A stretch of 64,000 nt of DNA from Paragonimus skrjabini miyazakii (GCA_014338405.1 JTDE01000123.1:62001-126000), one strand, 5' to 3'; shown: positions 24,898 through 37,800, counted from the stretch's first letter. A program made the numbers and translations. Notes: generated by a model from the letters alone, not told the origin.

Positions 24898-25150
24898 CTA
24901 GAGAAAAGGTAGTGTCGAAAGCTGAAAGGAACGAAGGGACTGCCAAGCCGAAATTAGCAGCAGCGTCAATCGTTGAATCAGTGCCCTTGTAACCACCTGG
25001 TCCCAGCGACCACCGGCAAAATGATGGACAGCTGGTTCGATCTCACTGAGTCTCATCAGCATCATGCACACCGGGCAATCTAACCCACTACCCGTGTGCA
25101 AGCGACAGGTTATAGCTCGGACACATCCACTAGACCACGGGGTCGCAGTC
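24898..25150 (-). mobile_element. tRNA-derived SINE, second type (family B)
   Basis: The minus strand reads CCCGTGGTCTAGTGGATG (box A-like) and, about 50 bases on, GGGTAGTGGGTTAGATTGCC (box B-like), with the spacing of a tRNA including a variable arm. A GC-rich body of about 180 bases follows. The head differs from family A, so this is a separate tRNA-headed element or an old tRNA pseudogene with attached body. A 135-codon open frame runs through it in the same orientation, but its translation has no protein-like features and is taken as a by-product of the GC-rich repeat. Confidence 0.5.
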
Positions 25151-25309
25151 ACCGGAGGCGCAGGAAGCTTCCAGTTTAGACGACGTTGACAAAAAGAGGC
25201 TGTTACTACAGGATACTTAGTGGGACCACTTGAGAGAACGCAAACCAGCATTGCCAACTGTGGTAAAGCGACACGCAGTGGTAAAAGATACGAAGTGAAC
25301 AACATCCAT

Positions 25310-28300
25310 CATTTAGCGGAAACGGATAGGAAGAAGAATGTGTTTATGATTAATACAGAGCATTGACCCATAGAACAGTAGCCCCATGACGACCACCAGA
25401 CACAAGTCGACTGTCATTCACTTGTTGATTAAGCGGTACTGGTCGTTGAAAAATATCACGTTTTCTTGGACTGGAAATCAGCACTAAACCCAATGACTGC
25501 AAAGTCAGCATAGATTAATCGTTCTGGACGGTCGATATGTAAACCAGAAGTATAAGTGTCACTTTACTTTAATTTTGCTCAAAGGTTAGTTTTTCTTTTA
25601 ATCTGAGTGAAGGAATGATTAATAACAGCCATTTTGGTAATGTTGATGATACTGTCAAGCTTTTATTATAGAGAGTTATTGAAAAAGGGAAGTTATTGGA
25701 AGGTTAATTTTCTTGACATTATGTAAGCAGGTAGGCACAATGCAGCTCTATCAATTGAAAAGTAAGTCAGAACAACCAATAACTAAATTTTTCCTCATAT
25801 GCAGTCACAGTATAAAATATCTGTTTTATAAGCACGCTGTATCATAAAGACAAATTTCCAGTGTCCATAGTCCAGAGAAAGAAGTAGATTCCAGGATAAA
25901 TGCTCCTTTGAGTTTAATGGCTATTTTTGTCTGGTTATAACCGTCTATAAGAGACTTAGAATGATCGAAGATCCACTTTCACTAATTTTAGAGAATCATG
26001 TATTCCTCAGCCTGCATTTCAATGATGAGCGTTTATTCAGAGATATTTCAAAAGCTACTGACTGCCTTGAAAATTGCATATTCAGCCGCTAATTTGAGCT
26101 CGCCACTCATTACTACTATGATCATTCGTCATGTTTCTTCTCATCATTTACCGGATCTTCTTGCCACGACTAATCTGTCTGTTTACTTACAGCTGAGATA
26201 AACCAAAACTCTACTTACAACATTGGGTGCTACCTAACGCAACAGATGTTGGTCATTCAACATGCTGACAAAAACCCAGGGTATTTGTTATGAAACGAAT
26301 TGGAAATAAATCTTTAAGATGACCTCGTTAGTGTATTAACACACACACACGGAAAGCCGAAGTTGCTACCATCCATCATGCTGTGTTACTGTCGTAAAAC
26401 CGTGGAACTTTATGTGTGAACATTTAAATCTATAAAAATGAATAATGTTTGATTACCACACGTTGATCTTGTAGAGCACATTGTTTCATGTACGCGACCG
26501 ATAACCATAAACATAATATTAACATAACATCGACATCTGGCTTCTTACCAGTTCTGTTAGGTAAACAGAAGACAATCGGTGCAATGAAAACCTAAGTTTT
26601 CTGTTTTAGTCTTTATCATTCCATTTTTTCATCGGACATCAATGGCACTGATGAACGGTCTATCAACTTACAAACCTAGTTTTAAAATGAACAAAGAAGC
26701 GGAACCATGATACTTACTTTCACCGGAAGTTAGTGCTACTCTCATTGTTTTGTGTGTGTACTTCTTTATTTCACCCCCATCATCCCAGTTTTGATGGACA
26801 ATACCAGTTAGCATCTACGATAGGCAGTTAAATAAATGGATGTTTTCTGGTACGTTCGTGCATGTGTATGTGTTTGCAGAGACGCCGAAATGAGGTCCTA
26901 ACAGAACGCCGATTTACGGTTTTGCGTCTAGCAAGAAACAGACTGGCATACACAAAATTTGTCGGTCAATCAAAGCTAGCTCAGTATAAAAGGTGAAACG
27001 CTGTTTATCGGTCCTAACCTTGACTGATTGGCTAGCTGGCCGTTTGGTTAAGCAAGTGACAGGTTCACTGCGTAACGTTGGCCGGACTACAATCACTGTA
27101 TTGATTAAAATAGAGGTAGAATGTTATACCAAGAGATTGGTGTCCGTGGACGATTACAAAGGCCGTACACAAAATCTGCTTCTAATTTTGTAGCCATTAG
27201 GGTGGTGGATATTTGCATAGGAAGAAGGGCGGTAGGCAATCGGTGTTGATTGACTGAGCCATTGTGAACTGCCGGTTGACGACTGTACGGTAACGGGAGA
27301 CCAAGCCCGAAACGATTTTCACACTTTCTCGTCTATGCTCTGTAGGTGGTGGCACCATTAGTCGAACAGAGTACCACACCAAACAAAACGTCTACCTACA
27401 CGTGGCAACAGCTCAGGGCCTGTTTGGGTGTGCTTTGTCCATAGGCGTGTAAATAAAAGACCCGTCCAGTGTTATGGGGAAGAACATGCGTGCGTGCGAG
27501 TACGCACATATGTCAATTAACTAAGGAAGGGCAGAATTCACATGCAGAGGTACACAGATTGACAGCTGTAACTCAAATCGAGCGACTCACACACAGTTAA
27601 AAGGGCATTGAATCAATCTAGACGATTGAAAGGCAAAGCAACAAAAATATCCACAGATTAGTGGACCTGTTAGAACTCAGGAAATATAAGGTTTGCATAA
27701 CAATGCGAAATCCTATAAACCAACGGTAGTATTAAAATTTTTTGTCACAGTTGCTCTAAACAATCGACATGAATGCTCATTAGGATGCATACTGTAGAAA
27801 ACAAATTAAAACGTCAATGCTAAGAAATTTCTGGTGAGGATTAGAAATATGAAGGTGGACAGCATAGCAGACAAAACTTTTGCAGCCATGCAGTCTTCTA
27901 AAATATATATAAATTCTATATTTTGAAGTGTATCTGAGAAACTCACTTAAATTCAATTACTTTCATTGCGCAGTTTCCTTTTGTCCATGAAAGCACGTTT
28001 GTCGGTTAAGAGCATGTATCCCCGGGAAACCAAATTTCGTCAACTTCAGGTATGAGGATTGCAAACAGTTCAGTCATAAAAAGTTTTACTACGTTAATAT
28101 GTTATCGTAGTTAATAGCTCGAACATATAAAAGTTTGAGTAACGGAACGCCTTCACGATATTAAATGTTTGTACGAATTACTTACAGAAACTACCAATTA
28201 CTTTTATGACTGACCGGCAAACGTTTAAATCGGTGAAACCAAGCTCCCAGCTGGATGTGTTACAATTTCCCACATGTCACTAGTATCCGTTATGGACTAC

Positions 28301-30800
28301 ATTGAGTGTCATCACTTTGGATGATTTGAAGGGTACCTGCTGAGTAGCAAGGTTCACTTTTAACTAGTTCATAGTCGTATGATAACTTGAACTCATGTAA
28401 AATGTATTCACTTCACCAAAACAGTGGGTCACTCCGTCATTTTATATATCGCTTATGCGATCAGCGCAGGCGCCAGCACAGCTGTCTATAACGGCTGATA
28501 ACAATGGGAGGTATGTAGTTCCAGACGCCTTATTCTGACTGGTACAGGTCACAAGTGTTTTGCACAATCGAGTCGAAAGTTAAAAATCATCACTTGGATT
28601 CCTGTGCAAGGTAAAGTAATTCGGTGGGATAAGCCGTCTTCGAATGACTTATCCTAAACCTTAACAGTTTTATAACAGTGGCTGATACTGATACTTACTG
28701 ATACTTACTTGCCGCATGACTGTGATACAACTCTAGTTTGGAGGCAAATAGTAGAAGCGGTAAATTCGAGTTCATAATACCTAATACGCACGCATATAAC
28801 GAAGTTGTAAGTTGAAATGAAACAGTGCTTGCTAGAGCTGCATGATACTTACCACCTTATGCTTCAATAGATGTTCACATTTGGTCTACAACTCTGTTGA
28901 ATAACGACAATAGTCCCGTTTTTGTAAATGACAAGCTACCATCTTTGCCAGCCTTTCTGGTCATATACTGTTTGTGTCACTCTGAGCTATCTGTCTTGTT
29001 GCTGAACGCCATCTACAGTGGGATCCAAATTCTATCTCTATGACCGTCAGCTAATGAATTAGTAAGGAACGCTCGACATGATAGCCGGTTCGTTGACATT
29101 TTTAATACAGAGTTCAACACATTTGAGTGTGCATCACAAAGTACCGAGCAATTAGGCTGCATTGACTATTGCTGCCAAGTATCTTTATGACAAAAAAAAA
29201 ACAAATGCACACTTGTCGTCACAAATGGCTTCTGCCTGAATACTTTAACTGTAGACTATCATAAAATAGTTCACGCCATAAATATTCAACAGCCTTAGAT
29301 TCACACGGCTTTTCAATAGCCGCTTTGTGTAAACCTCTCTGACCTGAGAGAGATGATTTTCTATTGCCCGATCTAGCGCAGAATGGCGATCAGCACTTGA
29401 TTTGCTACTTCAAGCTCCCTTGTTTGATGAGGATCTTCTAGGGCGTTAAGTTGAATAGAAAAGCGACTTGTGTACCCCTGAAGTTTCATTCTAATTTATT
29501 CAAGTATATTAAGACAAATGAGGTCCGTACAACTGTTAGTTGGTCTATTACCCACAAAAAATACTCATCTATTGCATCCTCATAAGTAATCGTTATGGAA
29601 AAGATCCTTATTATTTTACATACAAATTGGGTTTGGAAATGGGCGTAACAAAATGCGATAACTTATTTTTAGTGATTAGGGGTGAAAACGTCGACTAGTT
29701 CACAGCCTGTAGTTGCTCCTAGCTGATGACGCCTAGTCGTGAATGATATTTTACTGGTGTTAATGTAAAACAGCTTGAAAAACCTGAATGGATGTGCTTG
29801 CTCAACCCTAATTAAAAAGGCTAATCATTGCTTAGGAGATTATTGGAATAGCCAAAACTGTCCTTCGAATCAAATGTTCCCTTGGTTTTAGCATTCAGAC
29901 TAACGAGTCTGAAGGTTTAGATTAGGTAACTTACTAGTTAACAAGTAAAGATAGCAGGAATATTTGCTTGTTTGTTTTCTGTGGTCCGTGTGGCTTTGAC
30001 AAGTAGAAATCTGTGAGCTTTAGAAGTGTGAATGCCGTCCATTAATAGCGCTGCATTTAAGCATGGTGTTATGGTAGGTTCACTTGGCAGATGTGGACAA
30101 AATTAATATTACCAGATGCTATCGTTTGATAACCAGGAAAAAATCTCTGAAGAGTATATGAAATTTCTTGAAGAACCCAAAATTCTGAGTGGTAAACCCA
30201 TTCTAGTCGCAGGCCACAGTTAACGTACTGCAACACCAATTCGTTTAAACCAAGTGACATTTAATTGATAACGTTCACTGACAGGCAAACCAAAGTGGTA
30301 TCTGAAGGATGCGCAGTTGTTGGCGGCATCCGAAACGGACTAGCCTGTCACAGTGATCGAAGCCAAAGAACTCCTACGCTTTAAACCATCATCTCAACTG
30401 GCTTGCGCTGCCCCACTTGCGGTTCCAATCACACACCACGTATCCCATATAAACCCGAAGGAATAAGACCAGTAGGTGTGTGAGTGAGGCCTTTGTGTCC
30501 AGCCGGTCAATGCTGGTAAGCCAATCGAATGGCTAGCACAAAAAGGAAACCCTTATCTCTCGGAAAATACACAGAGAGAGATCGCAAAGACATGATCTAA
30601 GCTGAAAAGAAAGATATGTAAAATATGATACAAGAAGCATTCCAGTATACGAGTGCATGTTAGTGCATTCCAGGGAAAACAAATTTGAAAAACAAGAATC
30701 AAATTTGGGCTATGAAAAGATCAGACAAACGATTCATCAACAAAGCTCAAGAAAAGAATAGGTAGAAGACCGCAGACACCCAAGTTTCTGAAAAGAGGAG
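25310..30800. other. Gene-poor stretch
   Basis: Very AT-rich with few open frames. Small repeats include (AC)n at 26339-26350, a 10-base tandem TGATACTTAC near 28683-28710 and a poly(A) run at 29192-29201. 30290-30540 is GC-richer and may belong to an unclassified repeat; no motif was found. Confidence 0.35.
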
Positions 30801-30898
30801 TGGATTACTTGCCGAACGACCATAGTCTTGGTCGATGCAATCATTATCAAAAGTAGAATGGGTATGCTGATATGACCTACCTGAGCCTAACGTACGCG

Positions 30899-31141
30899 TT
30901 ATCTCTTCGCCGACGGTGCACTATGAGTAGGCTGGTGACCAACTAATCCAAAACGGCCAGCGCATTCGTGGCCGCACACATCGCAACGCCACATAGTCAT
31001 GTCACCACAACCTGTGGCACCGATGGTTCTCTTGCGTACCGCGCGCTTTCGTTCTCGGCCACGCAATAACTGCTCGTTGAACTCGCGGACGTCCGCCCTA
31101 ATCGTATTCCTCCAGGCAGCCCGACTCAACGCTAAGTCCTC
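30899..31141 (-). pseudogene. RTE LINE: C-terminal C2H2 zinc-finger tail
   Basis: This piece is in the same phase as the second half of the RT, separated by the stop at 31142, and ends at a TAA at 30899. It reads SRAAWRNTIRADVREFN, GRERKRAVRKR and then a C-X2-C-X12-H-X3-H finger (CDVCGHECAGRFGLVGH...H) before THSAPSAKR. A nucleic-acid-binding finger at the end of the polyprotein is typical of several invertebrate RTE-like families. In this element it follows a basic stretch, consistent with RNA or DNA binding, though that role is inferred. Confidence 0.85.
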
Positions 31142-32726
31142 TCAACACCTAAAATCAATTTTACAACGTGAAAGACTTACCTGCGAGGCATCCTGGTGTT
31201 TCCGCTTTTGACCACCAAAAATTCGCTTACCTGATCTCAGTTGTCCATACAGCACCTGATTCGGGATACGGTCATCGCCCATCCGACGGACGTGACCCAG
31301 CCAACGAAGCTGATTCAACATCAGCAAGGCTTCCATCCCGTTCATGTCCGCTCGCCGCAGTACCTCAGTGTTCGGAACCATGTCCGACCACCGAATACCC
31401 GAGATGCGTCTTAGACATTGTAAATGAAAGTGGCTCAAATAGCGCACGTTTCGCTGATACAATGTCCACGTTTCACTGCCATACAGCAGTATAGACAGCA
31501 TCATTGAGCGGTAGACGAAGAGCTTAGTGCTCGGCTTCAGGCTGTGATTCTTCCACACACGTCTTTCAAGACGTCCGAAAGCAGTACTGGCCCTTGCCAC
31601 ACGAGCTCTCAACTCGCGGTCCACGGACATATCGGTGGACAGATTGCTGCTCAAGTAGCAGAAATCTGTGCAACTGCCGACAACGTCTCCATTGATGCAA
31701 ATTTGGGGTGAGGGTGCACAGACAGCACATCCACCCGGAGAAAGCTGAAAGAAAGAAAATGTCTTACCTGTGTTGATATCCAGTCCAAACTTGGATGCCG
31801 CGGTCGCGAAAGCCGTGGCCAAACGTTGTAGTTCGTCCTCACTATGTGCGAACAGCGCGCTGTCATCTGCAAACAGAAGCATGCGCATCGCTGAGGTATG
31901 TAACCGGGTTACGGCACCGAAACGTCGAACATTCAGTAAGCGCCCATCCGTCCAGTACTCTACCATAACACCGTCCTCTTCAGAGTCCTGGAAAGCAACT
32001 GTTAGCATGGCAGTCAAATATAAACTAATTAGGGATGGAGCCAGAACACAACCATGCTTTACGCCAGTGACTGTCAAAATCTTCGGAGGTAGATCCACAC
32101 GATTGCACCTTTGCCTTCATACCCAAATGCAATAATCTAATCAAACTAACGAGCTTACGTGGACATCCAAACTTGCCAAACACCGTCCACAACGTCTCGC
32201 TGCTCATGGAATCGAACACCTTGGTGAAGTCTACGAAGAGAACATACTGGGACTGGTTGCGTTCCCGGCAATTCTCCTGTATCTGTCGGGCAGCGAACAC
32301 CAGGTCGATCGCACTCCGATTCGCCCGGAATCCGCATTGCTCCTCAGGAACGTTGGCCTCTAAGACACCCGTATTCAGCCGGTTGAAAAGGATTCTGGCA
32401 AGAACCTTGCATGCGTAGCTCAACAGACTGATACCCCAATAGCTATCGGGGCATTGCTTGTTGCCCTTACCTTTAAATAAGGGTACTATCACAGCATCCT
32501 TGAAATCCTGTGGCATCTTCTCGTGCTCCAATATGGAGTGAACCGGCTGCAGCAGTGCACGTTCCATCGCCGGCACGCCATTCTTCAGGATCTCACTTGG
32601 CAATCCACCTTCGCCTGCAGCCTTACCGTTGCGAAGTTGACCAATCGCTCTCTGCAATTCTAGTAAATCAAGAGCGAGAGCAAGTGAAGGCTTGACGGAC
32701 TGTTGTGGCAAGCTATTCACGATCAC
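31142..32726 (-). pseudogene. RTE LINE: reverse transcriptase domain
   Basis: Two overlapping frames make up the RT. The first (32726-32025) carries GLPSEILKNG, VPLFKGKGNKQCPDSYWGIS (motif 1/2, normally YRGIS), EEQCGFRANRSAIDL (motif 2a), and LFVDFTKVFDS (motif A, catalytic Asp). A frameshift near 32100 moves the reading to the second (32098-31142): TGVKHGCVLAPSLISLYL (motif B), RMLLFADDSALF (motif C, FADD intact), LDINTGKTF, LSILLYGSETWTLY and HLQCLRRISGIRW, the usual C-terminal landmarks. It would copy element RNA at the nicked site. Catalytic aspartates are all present; only the frameshift and the terminal stop disable it. Confidence 0.9.
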
Positions 32727-33178
32727 CCAATCAATGGTATCAGCACGGTTTGTAAGCTACCAAAGTGTTTGTACCAGATTTTCATGATGTCCTCTAGCTG
32801 GGTGCACGAACAGCCGGTGTCCACGTCTACCAGTGCTTTAGTAGACTGGATAGATGGACCGAAGATCGCTTTGAGCGAATCGTAGAATCCCTTATGCTGT
32901 CGACGATCTGCGAAGCCCTGCATCCGCTCACCCTGCTTCATCCACCAGTTGTCCTTGACCCCGCGAACACGCTCGGCCAGTTGACAGCGGATACTTCCGA
33001 ACGTCGCCTTCTTCGTTTCCTTGCCCGGGTCCATAGTGGAGGCAGCAAACGCGGTATTCTTCTCTCGTACCAGTTCGGCGATAACCGCGTTGTCGTCGTC
33101 GAACCATTCTGGACGTTTCTGGCGTTTGAAACCAGTCGTCTCGGTGGCTGCCGTAGTGATCCGTTCCTTCACGTACTG
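32723..33178 (-). pseudogene. RTE LINE: linker between endonuclease and RT
   Basis: In phase with the endonuclease, directly after the TGA at 33179. The translation includes RPEWFDDDNAVIAELVREKN, a tract rich in charged residues, and FYDSLKAIFGPS followed by DIMKIWYKHFGSL. In RTE-type elements the WFD...I..L...K region and F(Y)..LK..YGP.....L segment connect the two enzyme domains, and the W..HF motif leads into the RT. The phase is lost near 32725, where the RT begins in another frame. No independent function is known for this segment. Confidence 0.8.
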
Positions 33179-34240
33179 TCACATACCTTCAGGTGTCGTG
33201 GATACAGGAAAGTCGTGCAGACGAGGGACAACTGTACATTGAAAAGCAGTTTTCGTCTCACAGTTTTCTAGTCGTTTGATATCCAGCTTCTGCCGTTGTT
33301 CGGAAGACATACAATAAACAGACTTGCGTACATGGATAAATAATTTAGTTCTGACCAGTCTATGATCGGTGGTACATTCAGCGCCGCGCATCACTCGTGT
33401 AATACGCACTTCACGAATGTCGTGCTGTCGCACAATCACATAATCAAGCAAGTGGTGATGACCGCTCCGTGGATGGGTCCACGTCGTGATATCGCTCGCG
33501 TCCAGCTGGAATCGGGTGTTCGTGATAGCCAGCTCGTGAGTAGCACACAGGCGGAGAAGACGATCACCGTTCTCATTGACTGAACCAATGCCGTAGGGTC
33601 CGAGGATTCCCGGCCAAGCTACCGAGTCGCGCCCGACTCGAGCGTTCAAGTCATCCAAGATAAACAGTCGATCAGTCACAGGCACCGACCGGATTGTGGC
33701 GGACAGTTGATCGTAGAACTGGTCCTTTGTATCAACATTGTGACACATAGTTGGACCATAAATACTAACAAATGTAGCACACTTACCTCGACAGAGTCGC
33801 AGGTGCATAGACAGCATTCGAGGACTTATGTAGTACGGTTCGCCTATCACCGAAGCACGGATGCAATCAGCGACTGCAAAACAGACACCATGCTCCCGAG
33901 CACCGTCTGTCGATTAACCTATCCAGTAGAAGGTGTACCCGGCACCTGCTTCCCGTAACTTACCTTGGTCTGCAAGCCTTGTCTCGCTCAAGGCTGCTAC
34001 GTCGATTCCATAGCGACGCAGTTCCATCACGATCAATGCAGTGCGCCGTTCTGGCCGTCCTTTGGATCTGCGTCGATCCAACAACGTGCGCACATTCCAT
34101 GCTCCAACACAGAGCGTCTTGCGTCCCCGAGCCTGTTTCAAGTTGCTCTTCGGGTCACTGAAACTTGAGTCAGCATTATCTGCTTGGAGATTGATATTGC
34201 GGGGATGGTATGAGGGTGAGTAATTGGCAGTAGCATATTT
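33179..34240 (-). pseudogene. RTE LINE: APE-like endonuclease domain
   Basis: The frame opens after a TGA just upstream of 34240 and runs to a TAA at 33914, then continues in the same phase to a TGA at 33179. Motifs in order: LCVGAWNVRTLLD (catalytic Asn), VAALSETRLAD (metal-binding Glu), VSIYGPTM, FILDDLNARVG (usual form GDFNAR), ITTWTHPRSGHHHLLDYVIV and TTDHRLVRTKL (the [S/T]DH active-site His). This nuclease nicks target DNA for target-primed reverse transcription. All key catalytic residues are present apart from GDFN reading DDLN; the two stops make it non-functional. No AUG is obvious at the family's expected start, so the exact start is uncertain. Confidence 0.88.
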
Positions 34241-34450
34241 TCACCTATCCACCCTGCCATGTGCAGCAGATAGGGCGACCCGGTTTATCCTGTGCGACGG
34301 CCGATGCAGTATGGTATTCGGTTATTGTTGTACAGTCATGGCTTTTATAGGCTTCGGATACTGCCAGGACGCCCAGACCTAGACAGGAGGGAGATTAGGG
34401 CCCTCAACTAAAGCCTTTTCTAAAAAGCCTGTACCGCAAGGCAGCAAGTG
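34241..34450 (-). other. RTE LINE 5' leader
   Basis: GC-richer than its surroundings and continuous with the coding part, without open frame: minus strand GCCTTGCGGTACAGGC through CGTCGCACAGGATAAACC to the frame opening near 34240. The outer limit at about 34450 is judged from the drop in GC and is approximate. Confidence 0.5.
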
Positions 34451-34708
34451 TCACACACGCACACATACTCATCGGCATCAACCAATTAGAACAAGCTCCG
34501 CAGTCACAACCAGAACATTCGGCACATTCACACGAAGATAATATTGCACGGAAAAACCGATCACACATGCATACAATAAGATCAGGTAAAAAAATATCAA
34601 TCCGAACCAAAACAGAACACACTGACACCATGAGCAGAGAACGCATCACAACGAACGCCTCTGACTGTAGTCCTGACCTTTTCTGCTACCTTGGTGTGAT
34701 GATCAGGC

Positions 34709-34809
34709 TTGTGTGCTGTTTTGATCCGGTGGGCTGTGCTGACTGCGACTTCGGTCGTTGCAAATTCAACCATGTCAGATTGGCCAAAGAGGAGCAGGAT
34801 AGGCAGTAA
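34709..34809 (+). CDS. Possible CCCH zinc-finger exon
   Basis: The end of an 80-codon plus-strand frame reads CFDPVGCADCDFGRCKFNH then VRLAKEEQDRQ and a stop. The arrangement C-X8-C-X4-C-X3-H (first Cys codon at 34717, His codon ending about 34773) closely matches the CCCH fingers of muscleblind and ZC3H10-like RNA-binding proteins, including the CK[F/Y]xH ending and a following basic helix. A weak AG acceptor (GATGATCAG|G) lies at about 34706-34710, with a poor pyrimidine tract. The stop would make it a terminal exon. No neighbouring exon was found. The location just upstream of the LINE means it might also be repeat sequence with a chance match. Confidence 0.3.
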
Positions 34810-34829
34810 CACAGTATTCACAAAGTTAT

Positions 34830-37800
34830 TTGTTGGAAAGACGGATACTTACGGAAGTTTACCGTCGAACTGTGCTGAAGTTAAAATAATGTTTTAACGT
34901 TAAGAAATGCACCATTTTAGCTTGCAGTCATTCGTTTAGTACTGTACACCTCTTGGTAGCAGTTACCAAGGAGTTGATTTCAATGAGTGTTTCTATTGCT
35001 TTTTGTTTCGTGCTCAGTTTTGTTTATCTCTGACATTATCAGTTACAGAAATTTGTATAACAGTCTACTGGCGAAATATCAATCCATGCAACGCATATAA
35101 AGGCTCGTTGTTAAAGTAAATCCCACTGCATAAATGACAACCAGAGAATGAGCTGTGTTAATTGAAATCACCCTTAAGTTAAATATGGTGCCTAAATCAT
35201 TCTGCCCATTCCACGAACTAAACAGGAAACAGAAAAACTATTCATCGACTAAGTTTCTACCCAGTTTGAGCAAACCGCTGGCTATGTGAATTTTCTGTTT
35301 TTAAAAAATGGATTCTGATGATGAGAAGTGTGACTTTTCTGTACAATGCAACTGTGGCTAATCTTCCAACAAATCACGATTCTAAGTGTTCTTCAACTAA
35401 CATCTGCACATGTGAATGATGACATAATACCTATATGGGCACATTTTGCAGAACTGCATAAGACGCTGACCTACTGAAATCAACGGGAGAATTCATTGGC
35501 TATTAGTCACTGAACTAACAAGCCCGAACCAGCCGATCAAAGAGTAAGATTTAATTGTCCCCCAAGATATGTTCATCTAATAGAACGTTATGGCACGTGA
35601 ATAAAACTGACACGAACAACTGGGACTCCCGTGTAATGATAGACACATTTACCATGGTGTTTCTGCGCCATCATAGTAACTCGTATGCTGTAACTAGTAA
35701 AAAAAATTTCAAACTTAATCGGACCCAATAGGATGTATATTACCCAGGTGATGCCTTCTTCCGTCCAAATGATCAGGGATAAAGCATGTAGTTTCTTCTT
35801 CCTTCTGAATGTGCCAGTTACAGCATTGAGAGGGGAGATAAGACGATGAAATTATTATTTTTCTTCTACAACTGTGAACGGAAACAATGTCACTAAACCA
35901 AAACATCTGTCGATGTAATTTTAACGAAGCTAGGCTAATCATTCATCATGTTTGATAGTTTGACTGTTACGTTGCAACACGCTCATTTACTGTTTGAACT
36001 CCGTTGATCGCTTATCGATTCAATCGATTTGTGGTTACGCTTTTAGTCGTCATTTATTCACACTCATTACTATATTTAACTGACTCAGGACTCACAACAC
36101 AAAGACAATATAGGTTTATGATTTCAGCATGAAACCGAGGTGATATATCTTGATCAGGTAAACAATGTTTCAGGAATTCACCTGATTTCATAGTCTCATT
36201 TAAGTTGATGAAAAACTCTGTGAATTCCACAATCGGAAAGGACTTGAATACCAGTGAATTCGCTAGTAAGGATAATACAAATATCAATTAATGGATACAC
36301 TTTGTCTATGGGAATAACTAAACGTTGGTGGGTAAATTCAGAGTGTTATGAGTAAACGATAAATTGTACTGTTATTTGTCTCTCATATACAAGAAACCAG
36401 ACAGCACAGACGATTTCCAGATGGATCCAAATAGTGGTCGAAGCAGCCTACTTTTCAGCTCAGTCAAATATCCGCCTTCATCAGATCTTAACATTTTTAT
36501 TATTCAGAGACAAACTGTCAACTTCTGCAATTGACTGTTGAGCATGCTCATTTAGTCACTAGCACTGTCCTTGATTGACCATACCGCCGCGAGAATGTAT
36601 GAAGGAATGCACTACTATTATCAGGTATAGATGTACAGTGGCATGAATAGGATAGAGTAATAGCATTATGCTCACTAAATGGCTAAACTAAGCCTTTTAA
36701 ATCACTCACTAATTGCCTGTAGGCCAATCTACAGTAGTAAAGTTGTAACGTTCCACAGCTTTTGTCAGCATTGTCAAGTTGGATATATAAACAATAGGAT
36801 ACATTATCTGAAAGAACAGTCACATAACTTCAAACAACCACGTCGTCTGCATACTCTCCAACAACCGATTTTATAACCGTTCCTGTGGAATGTTTTCGTT
36901 TCCGAAGGTGACCCAAATGAACTGAAACTTGCTTTCTTGTTTGTTCAACCCACAACAATTATTTGTTGAAAGTTCTGCAAGTCGCATTTTCTTCCAATCA
37001 CCTTCATCTTGCAGTGGGTACAAAAATTACAAAAGGCAACTCACTGATTGAGTTGTAAAGCCTCCTAAAGGTCAAGCAAACACAGTTGCTACCGCTTTTT
37101 TTCTAGCTAGACGAAGGACCTCTACCCACTTTTGAGTGAATTGCCAGATTGGCTCCCCTGTCCTTACATGAGTAGCAGTTAGTTTGCATTGTTAACTTTG
37201 CTAAATTATTCTGTCACTCATTCCATTAAAACAAAGTTACCAGTTCTGTAGCCTAGGTCGATCTCAGATTAAGGTCGAAAACTCTTGCGTGTTCGATAGG
37301 ACATAAAAGAAATCACACAAGCCTAGGTCAAACACCAGTGATTATGCGCTTTCAAATTTTGACAGTTTTCATGTCTTTCCAACCCTGGAATTGTGGTTGT
37401 TAGTTCCGGAGATAGCAATTAAGAAAACCGGATTTGTGTGGAACAATAAAATCACAGTGAGGACAAGCCGTCGCGTGGTACTACTTAGTAACGAAGCTTC
37501 AGCAGGTATTTAGTAACTGAAGTAACGGAGGAAAATACAATAAAAAAATTGGAGTGCACTTTGATGTGAACAGTGAACTAGCAACCGGAACAACCGTGAC
37601 GTCCTTGCACCAACTACGTTCTTGGTTCACGGGGGTGCTGAAATTACTGCTAATATCTTAGTAAGTTGGTGGATACGTTTGTAAACACCTTTGGGTTTCT
37701 GTAGACGCATTTAAGAAAATCTAGCTTATCTTCTTATGTAACGTAAGAAAAGAACAGTCGGAGGTATGGGTTTATTTGTCTTAAGTTAACCTTTCTGATC

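Larger units (their letters stand above)
30820..34450 (-). mobile_element. RTE-clade non-LTR retrotransposon (LINE), near full length
   Basis: A single minus-strand element about 3.6 kb long. It has a 5' leader (about 34450-34240), an APE-type endonuclease, a linker, a reverse transcriptase and a C-terminal C2H2 finger, then a short 3' UTR ending near 30820. Endonuclease-then-RT in one ORF, with no long ORF1, is the RTE-like layout. Frame accounting from domain continuity shows the two endonuclease parts and the linker in one phase. A frameshift follows near 32725, another near 32100, and the rest is in a single phase. The in-frame stops are at 33914 (TAA), 33179 (TGA) and 31142. Few lesions over 3.2 kb suggest a relatively young insertion. 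Target-site duplications were not found by eye. Confidence 0.9.

Noticed and set aside
24898..25305. 135-codon minus-strand open frame
   Set aside because: It coincides with a GC-rich tRNA-headed SINE; the translation has no domain, and the length is explained by high GC.
30290..30540. GC-richer block below the LINE as part of its 3' UTR
   Set aside because: It is separated from the LINE stop by 350 bases of AT-rich sequence and shows no continuity; left unassigned.
36451..36484. CTGATGA...GAAA on the minus strand as a hammerhead ribozyme
   Set aside because: The loop between the two cores is too long for stem II and only two base pairs could be drawn. It is kept only as a possible decayed retroelement end.
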